DNA from: Variovorax sp. OAS795
GTDB taxonomy: Bacteria; Pseudomonadota; Gammaproteobacteria; Burkholderiales; Burkholderiaceae_C
Length of the DNA: 64,000 nucleotides
Reading direction: 5' to 3'
Assembly: GCF_040546685.1 (NCBI RefSeq)
Contig: NZ_JBEPOH010000001.1
Span: 1,736,001-1,800,000, forward strand
Shown piece by piece: positions 8,596-19,022 of the stretch (position 1 is the first letter of the stretch; every line of letters starts with the position of its first letter). The translations under genes were made by a program, and so were the position numbers. The notes below the pieces were generated by a model that worked only from the letters and a program-made list of their open reading frames with translations, searched no databases and was not told the DNA's origin.

Positions 8596-9693
8596 ATGGC
8601 TACGCCTTCATCCCCCGAAACTGCTGCTGCGCCTTCCGCAATCACGCTCGCCGTCGATTGCATGGGAGGCGACCATGGGCCGCGTGTCACGCTCGCGGCC
8701 TGCCGCGCATTTCTCGAGCGGCACAGGGAAGCCTCGCTGCTGCTGGTCGGTGCGCCGGCCGCGCTGGCCGGGTTCGCCGCGCATCCGCGCGCCCGCATCG
8801 TTGCCGCGAGCGAAGTGGTGGGCATGGACGACCCGGTGGAAATCGCCTTGCGCAAGAAGAAGGATTCTTCGATGCGCGTCGCGATCCAGCAGGTCAAGGA
8901 CGGTTCCGCCCAAGCCGCCATCTCGGCCGGCAACACCGGCGCACTGATGGCCATTGCGCGCTACCTGCTCAAGACGCTCGACGGTATCGATCGCCCCGCC
9001 ATCGCGCCGCAGCTCCCCAATGCGAAGGGTGGCGCCACCACGGTGCTGGACCTCGGCGCCAATGTCGATTGCGACGCCGAGGACCTGCTCCAGTTCGCCG
9101 TGCTGGGCTCTGCGCTGGTTTCAGCCCTCACCGGCAACGAGACGCCCTCGGTCGGCCTGCTCAACATTGGCGAGGAAGCCATCAAGGGCAGCGAAACGAT
9201 CAAGAAAGCGAGTCAGCTGCTTCGTACGGCTGCCAACTCCAAGGATCTCAACTTCTACGGCAACGTGGAGGGCAACGACATCTTCAAGGGAACGACCGAT
9301 ATCGTGGTCTGCGACGGCTTCGTCGGCAACGTGGCTCTCAAGGCCAGCGAAGGCGTGGCTTCGATGATCGGCGACTTCATTCGGGTGGAATTTTCGCGGA
9401 GCATTTTCACGAAGGCGGCCGCTATCGTTGCCTATCCGGTTCTAAAAGCGTTTAAAAATCGCCTGGACCATCGCCGATACAACGGGGCTGCACTTTTGGG
9501 CCTGCGCGGCCTCGTGTTCAAGAGCCATGGCTCGGCTGACGAAGTGGCTTTCGGACATGCGCTGGATCGCGCTTATGATGCCGCTCGCAACAACCTGCTC
9601 GACCGCGTGCGGGCCCGCATTGCTCACGCCGCGCCATTGCTCGCGCGGCAGGAGCCCGCGGTGCCTGCCGATGCGGCGGCACTCCACGTTTGA
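8596..9693 (+). CDS. plsX: Phosphate acyltransferase PlsX
   Basis: Makes acyl-phosphate from acyl-ACP for the PlsY route to phosphatidic acid; soluble, membrane-associated. The 365-residue protein has the family motif [12 protein letters not shown] near the N terminus, [13 protein letters not shown], and the C-terminal [19 protein letters not shown] at 8596 is taken as start; a TTG sits at 8593, and neither has a clear ribosome binding site because the rpmF terminator occupies that space. The stop overlaps the fabH ATG (TGATG), showing tight coupling. Confidence 0.96.
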   Translation: MATPSSPETAAAPSAITLAVDCMGGDHGPRVTLAACRAFLERHREASLLLVGAPAALAGFAAHPRARIVAASEVVGMDDPVEIALRKKKDSSMRVAIQQVKDGSAQAAISAGNTGALMAIARYLLKTLDGIDRPAIAPQLPNAKGGATTVLDLGANVDCDAEDLLQFAVLGSALVSALTGNETPSVGLLNIGEEAIKGSETIKKASQLLRTAANSKDLNFYGNVEGNDIFKGTTDIVVCDGFVGNVALKASEGVASMIGDFIRVEFSRSIFTKAAAIVAYPVLKAFKNRLDHRRYNGAALLGLRGLVFKSHGSADEVAFGHALDRAYDAARNNLLDRVRARIAHAAPLLARQEPAVPADAAALHV

Positions 9694-10670
9694 TGAGCCC
9701 CTATTCACGCATCACCGGCACAGGCAGCTTCTTGCCTCCGCGCCGGGTGACCAACGACGACCTTGCCAAGGAATTGGCATCGCGCGGCATCGAGACCTCG
9801 AACCAGTGGATCGTCGAGCGCACCGGCATTCACGCGCGGCACTTCGCAGCGCCTGAAGTCACGAGCAGCGACCTCGGGCTCGAGGCCGCCCGGCACGCCC
9901 TGGAGGCCGCGGGCCGCAAGGCGGAAGAGGTCGACCTGATCATCGTCGCCACCTCCACGCCGGACATGGTGTTTCCCTCGTCGGCCGCCATTCTCCAGAA
10001 CAAGCTCGGCATTGCCGGCTGCCCCGCCTTCGACGTCCAGGCGGTCTGCAGCGGCTTCGTGTATGCACTGACCGTGGCCGACGCGATGATCCGCACCGGC
10101 TCCGCGCGCTGCGCGCTGGTGGTGGGCGCCGAAGTGTTCTCGCGCATCCTCGATTTCAACGACCGCACCACCTGCGTGCTGTTCGGCGACGGCGCGGGCG
10201 CCGTGGTGCTCGAGGCCAGCGACGAGCCCGGTATCCTGGCAAGCGACCTGCATGCGGACGGCAAGCACGTCGGCATTCTTTGCGTGCCCGGCCATGTGTC
10301 GGGCGGCAATGTGCTGGGCACGCCGCTGCTGCACATGGACGGCCAGGCCGTGTTCAAGCTGGCAGTGCGCGTGCTCGAAGACGCTGCACGCGCCACGCTG
10401 GCCAAGGCGGGCAAGACCGAAGCCGACATCGACTGGCTGATTCCGCACCAGGCCAACATCCGCATCATGGAAGGCACGGCCAAGAAGCTGAAGTTGCCGC
10501 GCGAGAAGCTCGTCGTCACGGTCAACGAGCACGGCAATACCTCGGCCGCCTCGATACCCCTGGCGCTCGACGAGGCCGTGCGGTCCGGCAAGGTGAAGAA
10601 GGGCGAAACCCTCATGCTCGAAGGCGTGGGCGGCGGCTTCACCTGGGGCGCGGTGCTTTTGAACCTGTAG
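9693..10670 (+). CDS. fabH: 3-oxoacyl-ACP synthase III
   Basis: Condenses acetyl-CoA with malonyl-ACP to start fatty-acid synthesis. The 325-residue thiolase-fold protein has the full triad: Cys119 (QAVCSGF), His252 (PHQANIR) and Asn282 (NEHGNTSAA), and the C-terminal [10 protein letters not shown] loop. The start ATG shares one base with the plsX stop. Position and triad make FabH certain; it is not one of the secondary-metabolism KSIII paralogues given its place in the fab operon. Confidence 0.97.
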   Translation: MSPYSRITGTGSFLPPRRVTNDDLAKELASRGIETSNQWIVERTGIHARHFAAPEVTSSDLGLEAARHALEAAGRKAEEVDLIIVATSTPDMVFPSSAAILQNKLGIAGCPAFDVQAVCSGFVYALTVADAMIRTGSARCALVVGAEVFSRILDFNDRTTCVLFGDGAGAVVLEASDEPGILASDLHADGKHVGILCVPGHVSGGNVLGTPLLHMDGQAVFKLAVRVLEDAARATLAKAGKTEADIDWLIPHQANIRIMEGTAKKLKLPREKLVVTVNEHGNTSAASIPLALDEAVRSGKVKKGETLMLEGVGGGFTWGAVLLNL

Positions 10671-10717
10671 CCACTGCATGGCCCGCAGGGCCGCGGTGCG
10701 ACATGACGCTAGAAACC

Positions 10718-11671
10718 ATGAAATCCTTTGCTTTTGTCTTTCCGGGCCAGGGCTCGCAGGCGGTCGGCATGCTCGACGCGTGGGGCGACCACCCGGCCGT
10801 GGCCGAAACCCTGCGCGAAGCCTCCGAGGCACTGGGTGAAGACGTTGCGGCGCTGATCAAGAACGGCCCCAAGGAAGAGCTGGCCCTCACCACCAACACC
10901 CAACCGGTGATGCTGGTGGCCGGTGTTGCCGCCTGGCGCGCCTGGCTGGCCGAGGGTGGCGCAGCCCCTTCCGTCGTCGCAGGACATTCGCTCGGCGAAT
11001 ATTCGGCGCTGGTGGCCTCCGGTGTCCTCACATTGGCGCAAGCCGCGCCGCTGGTGCGGTTCCGGGCACGCGCCATGCAGCAGGCCGTGCCGGTTGGCGT
11101 GGGCGCCATGGCGGCCGTCCTCGGCATGGACTCTGCCAAGGTGGTGGCCGGCTGCGCGGAAGCGACCGCATCGTTTGGCGCGGGAAGCGCCGAGATCGTC
11201 GAGGCGGTGAATTTCAACGACCCGATGCAAACCGTGATCGCCGGCAGCAAGGCGGCCGTCGACAAGGCTTGCGAACTGCTCAAGGCCCATGGCGCCAAGC
11301 GCGCGCTGCTGCTGCCCGTCTCGGCACCCTTCCATTCGAGCCTGATGAAGCCCGCCGCGGAAGCGCTGCGCGAAAAGCTCACCACCGTCAGCTTCGCCGC
11401 CCCGCAGATCCCGGTGCTGAACAACATCGACGTGGCCGTCGAGACCGACCCGGAACGCATCCGCGACGCCCTGGTGCGGCAGGCGGCCGGCCCGGTTCGA
11501 TGGGTCGAAAGCATGCAGGCCTTGAAACTGCGCGGCATAGCCTCCATCATCGAGTGCGGGCCGGGCAAGGTGCTGGCCGGCATGGTCAAGCGCATCGCCC
11601 CCGATCTCGAAGCCGCGTCCGTGTACGACCCGGCAACCCTCGCGGACACCCGACAACTGCTCGCCGGCTGA
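10718..11671 (+). CDS. fabD: Malonyl-CoA:ACP transacylase
   Basis: Loads malonyl groups on ACP. From the ATG at 10718 the protein has 317 residues, begins MKSFAFVFPGQGSQ as most FabD do, and carries the nucleophile Ser91 in GHSLGEYSALVA and the partner His206 in SAPFHSSLM. A second in-frame ATG at 10703 would add five residues; neither has a strong ribosome binding site, so the start is uncertain by that amount. It lies between fabH and fabG in the usual order. Confidence 0.95.
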   Translation: MKSFAFVFPGQGSQAVGMLDAWGDHPAVAETLREASEALGEDVAALIKNGPKEELALTTNTQPVMLVAGVAAWRAWLAEGGAAPSVVAGHSLGEYSALVASGVLTLAQAAPLVRFRARAMQQAVPVGVGAMAAVLGMDSAKVVAGCAEATASFGAGSAEIVEAVNFNDPMQTVIAGSKAAVDKACELLKAHGAKRALLLPVSAPFHSSLMKPAAEALREKLTTVSFAAPQIPVLNNIDVAVETDPERIRDALVRQAAGPVRWVESMQALKLRGIASIIECGPGKVLAGMVKRIAPDLEAASVYDPATLADTRQLLAG

Positions 11672-11696
11672 ACGGCGCAAGGCCCTCGACACTTTT

Positions 11697-12443
11697 ATGA
11701 GCATTCCCAAATTCGAAGGGCAAGTCGCCCTGGTCACCGGCGCGTCGCGCGGCATCGGCGCGTCCATTGCGCTCGAACTGGCACAGCGCGGCCTCAAGGT
11801 GGTGGGTACCGGCACCACCGAGGACAGCGCCGCGAAGATCACCGGCGCCCTGAGCGCCTTCGACGGCCGTGGCCGCGCGCTCAACGTGAACGACGCTGCG
11901 GCCGTCGAAGCGCTGATCGACGAAATCGTGCAGGCTTATGGTGCCATCCACGTCCTGGTCAACAACGCCGGCATCACGCGCGACACGCTCGCCATGCGCA
12001 TGAAGGACGACGACTGGGATGCCGTGCTCGACACCAATCTCAAGGCCGTGTTCCGCCTGTCGCGCGCGGTCATCCGTCCGATGATGAAGCAGCGCTACGG
12101 CCGCATCATCAGCATCACGAGCGTGGTCGGCGCCTCCGGCAATGCCGGCCAGGCCAACTACGCGGCTGCCAAGGCCGGCGTCGCGGGCATGACCCGCGCG
12201 CTCGCCCGCGAACTCGGCAGCCGCAACATCACGGTCAACTGCGTCGCGCCGGGCTTCATCGAGACCGACATGACGGCCAGCCTGCCCGAAGCCCAGCAAC
12301 AGGCGCTCCTCCAACAGATTCCGCTGGGCCACCTGGGCAAGCCGGCCGACATCGCGCATGCGGTCGCCTATCTCGCGTCGCCGCAGGCTTCCTATGTGAC
12401 GGGCCAGGAACTGCACGTCAACGGCGGCATGTACATGCAGTAG
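11697..12443 (+). CDS. fabG: 3-oxoacyl-ACP reductase
   Basis: NADPH-dependent reduction of 3-oxoacyl-ACP. The 248-residue SDR protein has the cofactor motif TGASRGIG (14-21), NNAG (89-92), and the catalytic Ser142, Tyr155 and Lys159 (SVVGASGNAGQANYAAAK), ending in the ELHVNGGMYMQ tail of FabG. It is 25 bases after fabD and about 100 bases before acpP, in the standard cluster. Confidence 0.97.
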   Translation: MSIPKFEGQVALVTGASRGIGASIALELAQRGLKVVGTGTTEDSAAKITGALSAFDGRGRALNVNDAAAVEALIDEIVQAYGAIHVLVNNAGITRDTLAMRMKDDDWDAVLDTNLKAVFRLSRAVIRPMMKQRYGRIISITSVVGASGNAGQANYAAAKAGVAGMTRALARELGSRNITVNCVAPGFIETDMTASLPEAQQQALLQQIPLGHLGKPADIAHAVAYLASPQASYVTGQELHVNGGMYMQ

Positions 12444-12782
<339 letters not shown>

Positions 12783-12878
12783 TCGGGCCAGCTGGAACTG
12801 CCACGGCCGGCGGCGCTTTTCATCGAGCCCGTACGCGCCGCCCGCAGGTATCCAGCGCTTCCAGAAAGGTTTGCCGGC

Positions 12879-14123
<1,245 letters not shown>

Positions 14124-14136
14124 GCCTTGCTCTTTC

Positions 14137-14619
14137 ATGCACAGCGCGCCGTCGGTGACATACCCGGTGGGGCGCTCGCGCGGCGCAACCCGGACACTGA
14201 TTGCGACGTGGGCCCTGGGTGCAGGCTGCGCGGGCCTGTCGTGCTATCTCATCGATGGTGCCGGCTGGCGCCAGCTGCTGCTGGTCCTGAGCGTCCTGCT
14301 GTCGGGCCTCGCGGCCGGGCTCGGGCTGCGAAGCGACGGGGCCGGTGAACTGCACTTCGACGGACTGGGCTGGGCGCTGAAAGGCGCCCATCCTGGCCGG
14401 GCGGTTCATTCGGCGCGGGCCGCCGTGGCGCTCGATCTCCAGTCGCTTCTGCTGGTCCGGCTGGCCGAGCCGGGCCGTGCGAGCCGGTGGGTCTGGATCG
14501 AGCAGCGCGCCATGCCGGAACGCTGGCGGGACCTGCGCCGTGCGGTATATTCGCGCGCCCCGTCCGCTTTGCCGGCCGGCGAGCCTTGGCGAGCAGCCGC
14601 TCCCGCCGATGCGCCCTGA
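14137..14619 (+). CDS. Small membrane protein, possibly YgfX-like
   Basis: A 160-residue protein not firmly recognised. It has a short N-terminal tail, two close hydrophobic segments (about residues 19-60, including CAGLSCYLI and LLLVLSVLLSGLAAGLGL), then a cytoplasmic domain ending in a basic WRDLRRAVYSRAP motif. Hairpin plus Trp/Arg-rich tail is the general plan of YgfX/CptA proteins, which in other Proteobacteria lie near rpoE or sdhE; that link is inference. It is 10 bases before rpoE and may be co-transcribed with it. The ATG at 14137 was chosen because it lies just after the fabF stop. Confidence 0.6.
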   Translation: MHSAPSVTYPVGRSRGATRTLIATWALGAGCAGLSCYLIDGAGWRQLLLVLSVLLSGLAAGLGLRSDGAGELHFDGLGWALKGAHPGRAVHSARAAVALDLQSLLLVRLAEPGRASRWVWIEQRAMPERWRDLRRAVYSRAPSALPAGEPWRAAAPADAP

Positions 14620-14628
14620 ACCTCCCCG

Positions 14629-15303
14629 ATGACCACTTCTCCGCCGCCAGTGCCACCGGACTCCGGCTTGCCCGATGCGTCCGTAGAGGCGCCGCGTCCC
14701 GGCGAGGTCGACCTGCAGCTGGTCCAGCGCACGGTCGCGGGTGACCAGAAGGCGTTCGAGCTGCTGGTCATCAAGTACCAGCGACGCATCGAGCGGCTGA
14801 TCGGGCGCATGGTGCGCGACGTCGACCTGGTCGAGGACATCGCGCAGGAGACCTTCATCCGTGCCTACCGCGCGCTGCATCAGTTCCGCGGCGACGCCCA
14901 GTTCTACACCTGGCTCTACCGCATCGCGGTGAATACCGCCAAGAAGGCCCTGGTCGACATGAAGCGCGACCCGACCATTTCCGAAAGCGCCATGCGGCCG
15001 TCTTCTGACGAGGACGATGAAACTTACCGGCCCGGAAACGAACCAATCAGCGACGAAACCCCCGAATCGATCCTCGCGGCCAATGAAATTGCCCGCGTGG
15101 TCGAGGCCGCCATGGAAGCGCTCCCCTCCGAGCTGCGCCAGGCGGTCACCCTGCGCGAGATCGAGGGCATGAGTTACGAAGAGATTGCCGAGGTCATGGA
15201 TTGCCCGATCGGCACCGTGCGCTCGCGTATTTTCCGGGCGCGCGAGGCCATTTCGGCCAGGGTCAAACCGCTGCTGGACAACCAGTCCGGCAAGCGTTGG
15301 TAG
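14629..15303 (+). CDS. rpoE: RNA polymerase sigma factor RpoE (sigma-E/AlgU type)
   Basis: ECF sigma factor for envelope stress, held by RseA. The 224-residue protein has region 2 (DQKAFELLVIKYQRRIERL ... DIAQETFIRAYRALHQF ... WLYRIAVNTAKK) and region 4 (LPSELRQAVTLREIEGMSYEEIA ... PIGTVRSRIFRAR). An acidic linker of about 35 residues joins them, and an extended Pro-rich N terminus of about 25 residues precedes region 2. It heads rpoE-rseA-rseB-mucD, which is the AlgU-MucA-MucB-MucD layout. Confidence 0.95.
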   Translation: MTTSPPPVPPDSGLPDASVEAPRPGEVDLQLVQRTVAGDQKAFELLVIKYQRRIERLIGRMVRDVDLVEDIAQETFIRAYRALHQFRGDAQFYTWLYRIAVNTAKKALVDMKRDPTISESAMRPSSDEDDETYRPGNEPISDETPESILAANEIARVVEAAMEALPSELRQAVTLREIEGMSYEEIAEVMDCPIGTVRSRIFRAREAISARVKPLLDNQSGKRW

Positions 15304-15320
15304 GTAAGCAGGTGAATGAA

Positions 15321-15986
15321 ATGAATCAGACAATGACGGTTCGTGAGCAGGTGTCCGCACTGGCGGATGGTCATTTGCAGGGCGCTGATTTCGCGCGGGC
15401 CATCGAGGCCGTCTGCACCGACGACGAGGCCCACCGGGCCTGGAGCGCCTACCACCTGGTGGGCGACGTGCTGCGTTCAGGTGCGCATTCGCCATGCCAG
15501 GACGGCAATGCGTTCCTCGCCCGGTTCCAGCAGCGCCTGGCCGCCGAACCCGTGGCGGTGGCGCCGCTCGCTGCGCCCGTTGCGGCGCCTGTGGCCGTCG
15601 CGGTACGGCACAAGGCCGATGCAGCCAACGAGCCGGTGTTTCGCTGGAAGCTCGTGGCTGGCGCCGCATCGCTGGTGGCGGTTGCGGCCATCAGCTGGAC
15701 CCTGGTCGGCAACGGCGCGGCCGTTCCGTCTCCGGGTGCCCAGTTGGCGCTGCAGCAGCAACCGGCAGCCAACGCGGTGCTCGCGGCCGCGGCCCCCGGC
15801 AACCCGTCGGCCGCCACCGCGCCGCTGGCTTCGACCCGCGTGGTGGTCGGCAACGGAAGCCCGCAGGTCATGCTGCGCGATCCGCGGCTCGACCAGTTGC
15901 TCGAAGCGCACCAGCAAGCCGGCGGTGCTTCGCAAATGCCCTCAGGTTTCCTGCGCAATGCGACTTTCGAAGGCCCGACGCGCTGA
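15321..15986 (+). CDS. rseA: Anti-sigma-E factor RseA
   Basis: Inner-membrane anti-sigma factor that sequesters RpoE until cleaved under stress. The 221-residue protein has the N-terminal sigma-binding domain (MTVREQVSALADGHL ... AHRAWSAYHLVGDVLRS, residues 5-55), an Ala/Pro-rich linker, one membrane segment near 110-130 (LVAGAASLVAVAAISWTLV) and a periplasmic C-terminal tail that can bind RseB. ATG 15321 is chosen, preceded by AGGTGAA; a GTG at 15312 is an alternative. Directly between rpoE and rseB. Confidence 0.92.
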   Translation: MNQTMTVREQVSALADGHLQGADFARAIEAVCTDDEAHRAWSAYHLVGDVLRSGAHSPCQDGNAFLARFQQRLAAEPVAVAPLAAPVAAPVAVAVRHKADAANEPVFRWKLVAGAASLVAVAAISWTLVGNGAAVPSPGAQLALQQQPAANAVLAAAAPGNPSAATAPLASTRVVVGNGSPQVMLRDPRLDQLLEAHQQAGGASQMPSGFLRNATFEGPTR

Positions 15987-16007
15987 CGCGCGCGTGCCGT
16001 CGTTTCC

Positions 16008-17075
16008 ATGACCGTCCAGATGCCGATTCCTGCACGCGCGCTCGCGCTGATGTTCGCTGCTTTTTGTCTGGTGCAGATCGCCGCGGCGCAGACCCGGCCC
16101 GGCCAGGCCAGTGCCCGCGGCGCGGCCACGGCGCAGGCTGGCGACGCGCCTCCGGCCATGGGTGTGGTCGAGTGGCTGCAGCGCATGCACGCTGGAGCGC
16201 GGCAGCGTAACTACGTCGGTACCTTCGTGGTTTCAGCCGCCGGCGGCGACCTGTCGAGCGCCCGCATCTGGCATGTGCGCGACGGCGACATGCAGATCGA
16301 GCGCATCGAGGCCCTGTCGGGGCCGCCGCGCTCCACGTTCAGGCGCAACCACCACGTGATGACCTTCCTGCCGGAGGCGAAGGTCGTGAAGGTCGAGAAG
16401 CGCGAGAACCTCGACCTTTTTCCCAACCTGCCCGACAAGCCCGACTCGTCGATCGGCGACTTCTACGATGTCCGCGCCATCGGCAAGGACCGCGTGGCCG
16501 GCTTCGATGCCGATGTGGTGCAACTGGTGCCGCACGACGCGCTGCGCTTCGGCTACCGGATCTGGAGCGAGCGCCGCTCCGGCCTCGTCGTGAAGCTCCA
16601 GACCATCGACAGCGATTCCCGCGTCGTCGAGCAGTCGGCCTTTTCCGAGCTGCAGCTCGATGCGCCCGTCAAGGCGCAGGCCCTGTCGCAGATGATGTCC
16701 AACACCGGCGGCTATCGCATCGAGAAACTCGAACTGGAGCGCACCAGCGCCCAGGACGAGGGCTGGGTGCTCAAGTCGCCCGTGGCCGGCTTCAAGCCCC
16801 GCAGCTTCTATCGCCGGCCGGCTGCCGGCGACAAGGCCGGACAGGATCGAACCGTCCAGTGGACCTTCTCCGATGGCCTTGCCTCGGTGTCGCTTTTTAT
16901 CGAGCGCTACGATGAGAAACGCGCGCCGGCCGACGGTGTGTTGACGATCGGTGCAACCAACGCCATCCGCCGGCGATTGCCCGAGCCGGCCAACGATTGG
17001 TGGCTCACCGCCGTGGGCGAGGTCCCGCAGCAGACCCTCAATGCGTTTGCACAAAGTCTCGCTCGCACGCGCTGA
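16008..17075 (+). CDS. rseB: Sigma-E regulatory protein RseB/MucB
   Basis: Periplasmic sensor that binds RseA and protects it from DegS until lipids or LPS signal damage. The 355-residue protein starts with a signal peptide (MPIPARALALMFAAFCLVQIAAAQ, cut after about residue 27), then the large MucB N-terminal domain (WLQRMHAGARQRNYVGTFV ... HVMTFLPEAKVVKVEKRENLDLFP) and the smaller C-terminal domain with YDEKRAPADG. Position before mucD and after rseA is the family arrangement. Confidence 0.93.
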   Translation: MTVQMPIPARALALMFAAFCLVQIAAAQTRPGQASARGAATAQAGDAPPAMGVVEWLQRMHAGARQRNYVGTFVVSAAGGDLSSARIWHVRDGDMQIERIEALSGPPRSTFRRNHHVMTFLPEAKVVKVEKRENLDLFPNLPDKPDSSIGDFYDVRAIGKDRVAGFDADVVQLVPHDALRFGYRIWSERRSGLVVKLQTIDSDSRVVEQSAFSELQLDAPVKAQALSQMMSNTGGYRIEKLELERTSAQDEGWVLKSPVAGFKPRSFYRRPAAGDKAGQDRTVQWTFSDGLASVSLFIERYDEKRAPADGVLTIGATNAIRRRLPEPANDWWLTAVGEVPQQTLNAFAQSLARTR

Positions 17076-17170
17076 TCTGTCGTGCCCACGCCGCCGGCGC
17101 TGAACCAAGTCCGCTTCGCCGACTCATAGATCTTCATTTGGCTGCTCTCTGTTCTTTTGAAAGAAAACCG

Positions 17171-18667
17171 ATGATGTTCAAAGTCGAGGGACACAAGCTT
17201 CGTTCCTATCTCTTCGCATTTGGCGTGGCCTGCTCGGCTGCGGCGGGTTTCCTGCCCGCAACACCCGCCGCGGCGCAGACGGCCCAGGCTCGCGGATTGC
17301 CCGACTTCGCCGATCTGGTGGAGCAGGTGGGTCCCGCGGTGGTCGGCATACGCACCGTCGAGAAGGTTGCCGCGCGCGGCGGCGGCAGCGGCGGCGAAAT
17401 GGACGAGGAAATGCAGGAATTCTTCCGGCGCTTTTTCGGGCAGCCGTTGCCGGGCAATCCGCGCCCCGGTCCGCGTCCGAACCGGCCGCAGCAGCCCCAG
17501 GAGGAAGAGCGTCCGCGTGGCGTGGGTTCGGGATTCATCCTGAGCGCCGACGGCTACGTCATGACCAATGCGCACGTGATCGAGGACGCATCCGAAATCG
17601 TCGTCACGCTGACGGACAAGCGCGAGTTCAAGGCCAAGCTCATCGGCGCCGACAAGCGCAGCGACGTGGCCGTCGTGAAGATCGAGGCAACCAGCCTGCC
17701 GGTGGTCCGGATCGGCGACATCTCCAAGCTGCGCGTCGGCGAATGGGTGATGGCGATCGGTTCGCCCTTCGGCCTCGAGAACACCGTGACTGCGGGCATC
17801 GTGAGCGCCAAGCAGCGCGACACCGGCGACCTGGTGCCGCTCATCCAGACCGACGTTGCCATCAACCCCGGCAACTCTGGCGGCCCGCTCATCAACCTGC
17901 GCGGCGAAGTGGTCGGCATCAACAGCCAGATCTATTCGCGCTCGGGCGGCTACATGGGCATCTCGTTCTCGATCCCCATCGATGAAGCCATCCGCGTCAG
18001 CGACCAGCTGCGCGCCACCGGCCGGGTTTCGCGCGGCCTGATCGGCGTCACCATCGGCACGGTCTCCAAGGACGTGGCCGAATCGATCGGCCTCGGCAAA
18101 GCCCGCGGCGCGCTCGTGAACAGCGTGGTGCCGGGCTCGGCGGCCGACAAGGCCGGCGTGCGCGAAGGCGACATCATCACCAAGTACGGCGACAAGGTCA
18201 TCGAGACGCCGAGCGACCTCTCGCGCTCGGTGGCCAGCACCAAGCCCGGCGTGAAGAGCACGCTGACCTTGTTCCGCAACGGCGCGTCGCGCGAACTCGC
18301 GATCACCGTGGCCGAAGGCGATCCCGAAGCCAAGCCCACCGGCAAGCGCTCGCAGGATCGCGAGGAGCCCCAGCCCAAGCCGTCGTCGGCAGCGGGCAAG
18401 TCGCTCGGCCTGGCTGTCAGCGACCTCACCGACGCGCAGAAGAAGGAGCTCAAGGTTCGCGGCGTGCGCATCGACGCGGCAACCGATGCCGCGGCCAAGG
18501 CCGGCCTGCGCGAAGGCGATGTGATCCTCTCGGTGGGCAACATCGAGGTCTCGAGCGTCAAGGAATTCGAGTCCGCGATTGCCAAGGCCGACAAGAACAA
18601 GCCGCTCAGCGTGCTGTTCCGCCGCGGGGAGTGGGCGCAATATGCCCTGATCCGACCCGCACGCTGA
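17171..18667 (+). CDS. mucD: Periplasmic serine protease MucD/DegP
   Basis: Do-family chaperone-protease that clears misfolded envelope proteins and feeds back on sigma-E. The 498-residue precursor has a signal peptide (cleavage near ATPAAAQ, residue 36), a Q-linker rich in Pro/Arg at about 94-114, the trypsin-like domain with His135 (TNAHVIED), Asp165 (RSDVAVVK) and Ser236 (NPGNSGGPL), then two PDZ domains (about 280-365 and 400-490). It ends the rpoE operon and is followed by a strong terminator. Confidence 0.95.
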   Translation: MMFKVEGHKLRSYLFAFGVACSAAAGFLPATPAAAQTAQARGLPDFADLVEQVGPAVVGIRTVEKVAARGGGSGGEMDEEMQEFFRRFFGQPLPGNPRPGPRPNRPQQPQEEERPRGVGSGFILSADGYVMTNAHVIEDASEIVVTLTDKREFKAKLIGADKRSDVAVVKIEATSLPVVRIGDISKLRVGEWVMAIGSPFGLENTVTAGIVSAKQRDTGDLVPLIQTDVAINPGNSGGPLINLRGEVVGINSQIYSRSGGYMGISFSIPIDEAIRVSDQLRATGRVSRGLIGVTIGTVSKDVAESIGLGKARGALVNSVVPGSAADKAGVREGDIITKYGDKVIETPSDLSRSVASTKPGVKSTLTLFRNGASRELAITVAEGDPEAKPTGKRSQDREEPQPKPSSAAGKSLGLAVSDLTDAQKKELKVRGVRIDAATDAAAKAGLREGDVILSVGNIEVSSVKEFESAIAKADKNKPLSVLFRRGEWAQYALIRPAR

Positions 18668-18686
18668 TCTGGCGCCGGCGTCAAGT

Positions 18687-18722
18687 GGCCCCACCCGTCA
18701 GTCGGGTTTGGGGCCTTTTTTT
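18687..18722 (+). terminator. Terminator of the rpoE-mucD operon
   Basis: Inverted repeat GGCCCCACCCG / CGGGTTTGGGGCC with a short loop, followed by seven T residues, 19 bases after the mucD stop. A clear rho-independent terminator for rightward transcription. Confidence 0.9.
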
Positions 18723-18890
18723 GAGGTGTTCGCGACGCCCGGATGCCACGCTTCAAAAAAATTTTTTGGGCGGAAAGCCCACCAAATTTGTTTGCGGTCA
18801 CTAACTTCGTGGAGGGCTTAGGACGGTTTTCGGTAGAATAGGCATCGTTGGGCGGTGAGTCCATGCATAAGGAGGGCGGTTTCCTCCACC

Positions 18891-19022
18891 ATGCGAGATG
18901 TCAGACACCCGTCCACCGCTGCTCCACAGATCGCCCACAAGTTGTTCATAGAGTGCTCCACCGATCCTGTGGATAAGTTGTTTATATCTTTGATGTGGTG
19001 GACCTGCAACGACCCGTTTTGA
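18891..19022 (+). CDS. Possible small ORF (43 aa) with internal repeat
   Basis: ATG to TGA, 43 codons, beginning MRDVRHPSTA and ending WWTCNDPF. The peptide repeats at a 12-residue period: CPx-type segments S-T-A-A-P...HKLFIE and C-S-T-D-P-V-D-KLFIS. An AAGGAGG sequence lies upstream but about 16 bases from the ATG and partly inside a hairpin. An antisense frame is also open, and the codon choice (TTG, ATA, AGA) is unlike the neighbours. It may be a real small protein, or the repeat may work as DNA or RNA. Low confidence. Confidence 0.22.
   Translation: MRDVRHPSTAAPQIAHKLFIECSTDPVDKLFISLMWWTCNDPF
18921..18986. repeat. Imperfect tandem direct repeat
   Basis: Unit 1 (18921-18950) and unit 2 (18955-18986) share GCTCCAC-xGATC at the left end and AAGTTGTTyATA at the right end, differing in the middle where unit 2 has CTGTGGAT. 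The right halves are exactly 36 bases apart, keeping reading frame. No such tandem repeat was noticed elsewhere in the window. Confidence 0.7.
18968..18976 (-). promoter_or_regulatory. Perfect DnaA-box match (TTATCCACA on minus strand)
   Basis: TGTGGATAA on the plus strand is the consensus DnaA box in reverse. It lies in the second repeat unit beside the AT-rich TTGTTTATATCTTTG. It is a single site, so it is not an origin by itself; it may be a titration or regulatory site, or chance. Confidence 0.35.

Noticed and set aside
18923..19022. DnaA box plus AT-rich stretch as a replication origin
   Set aside because: Only one consensus box, no dnaA, dnaN or gidA nearby, and no cluster of boxes. 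It is recorded as a site, not an origin.
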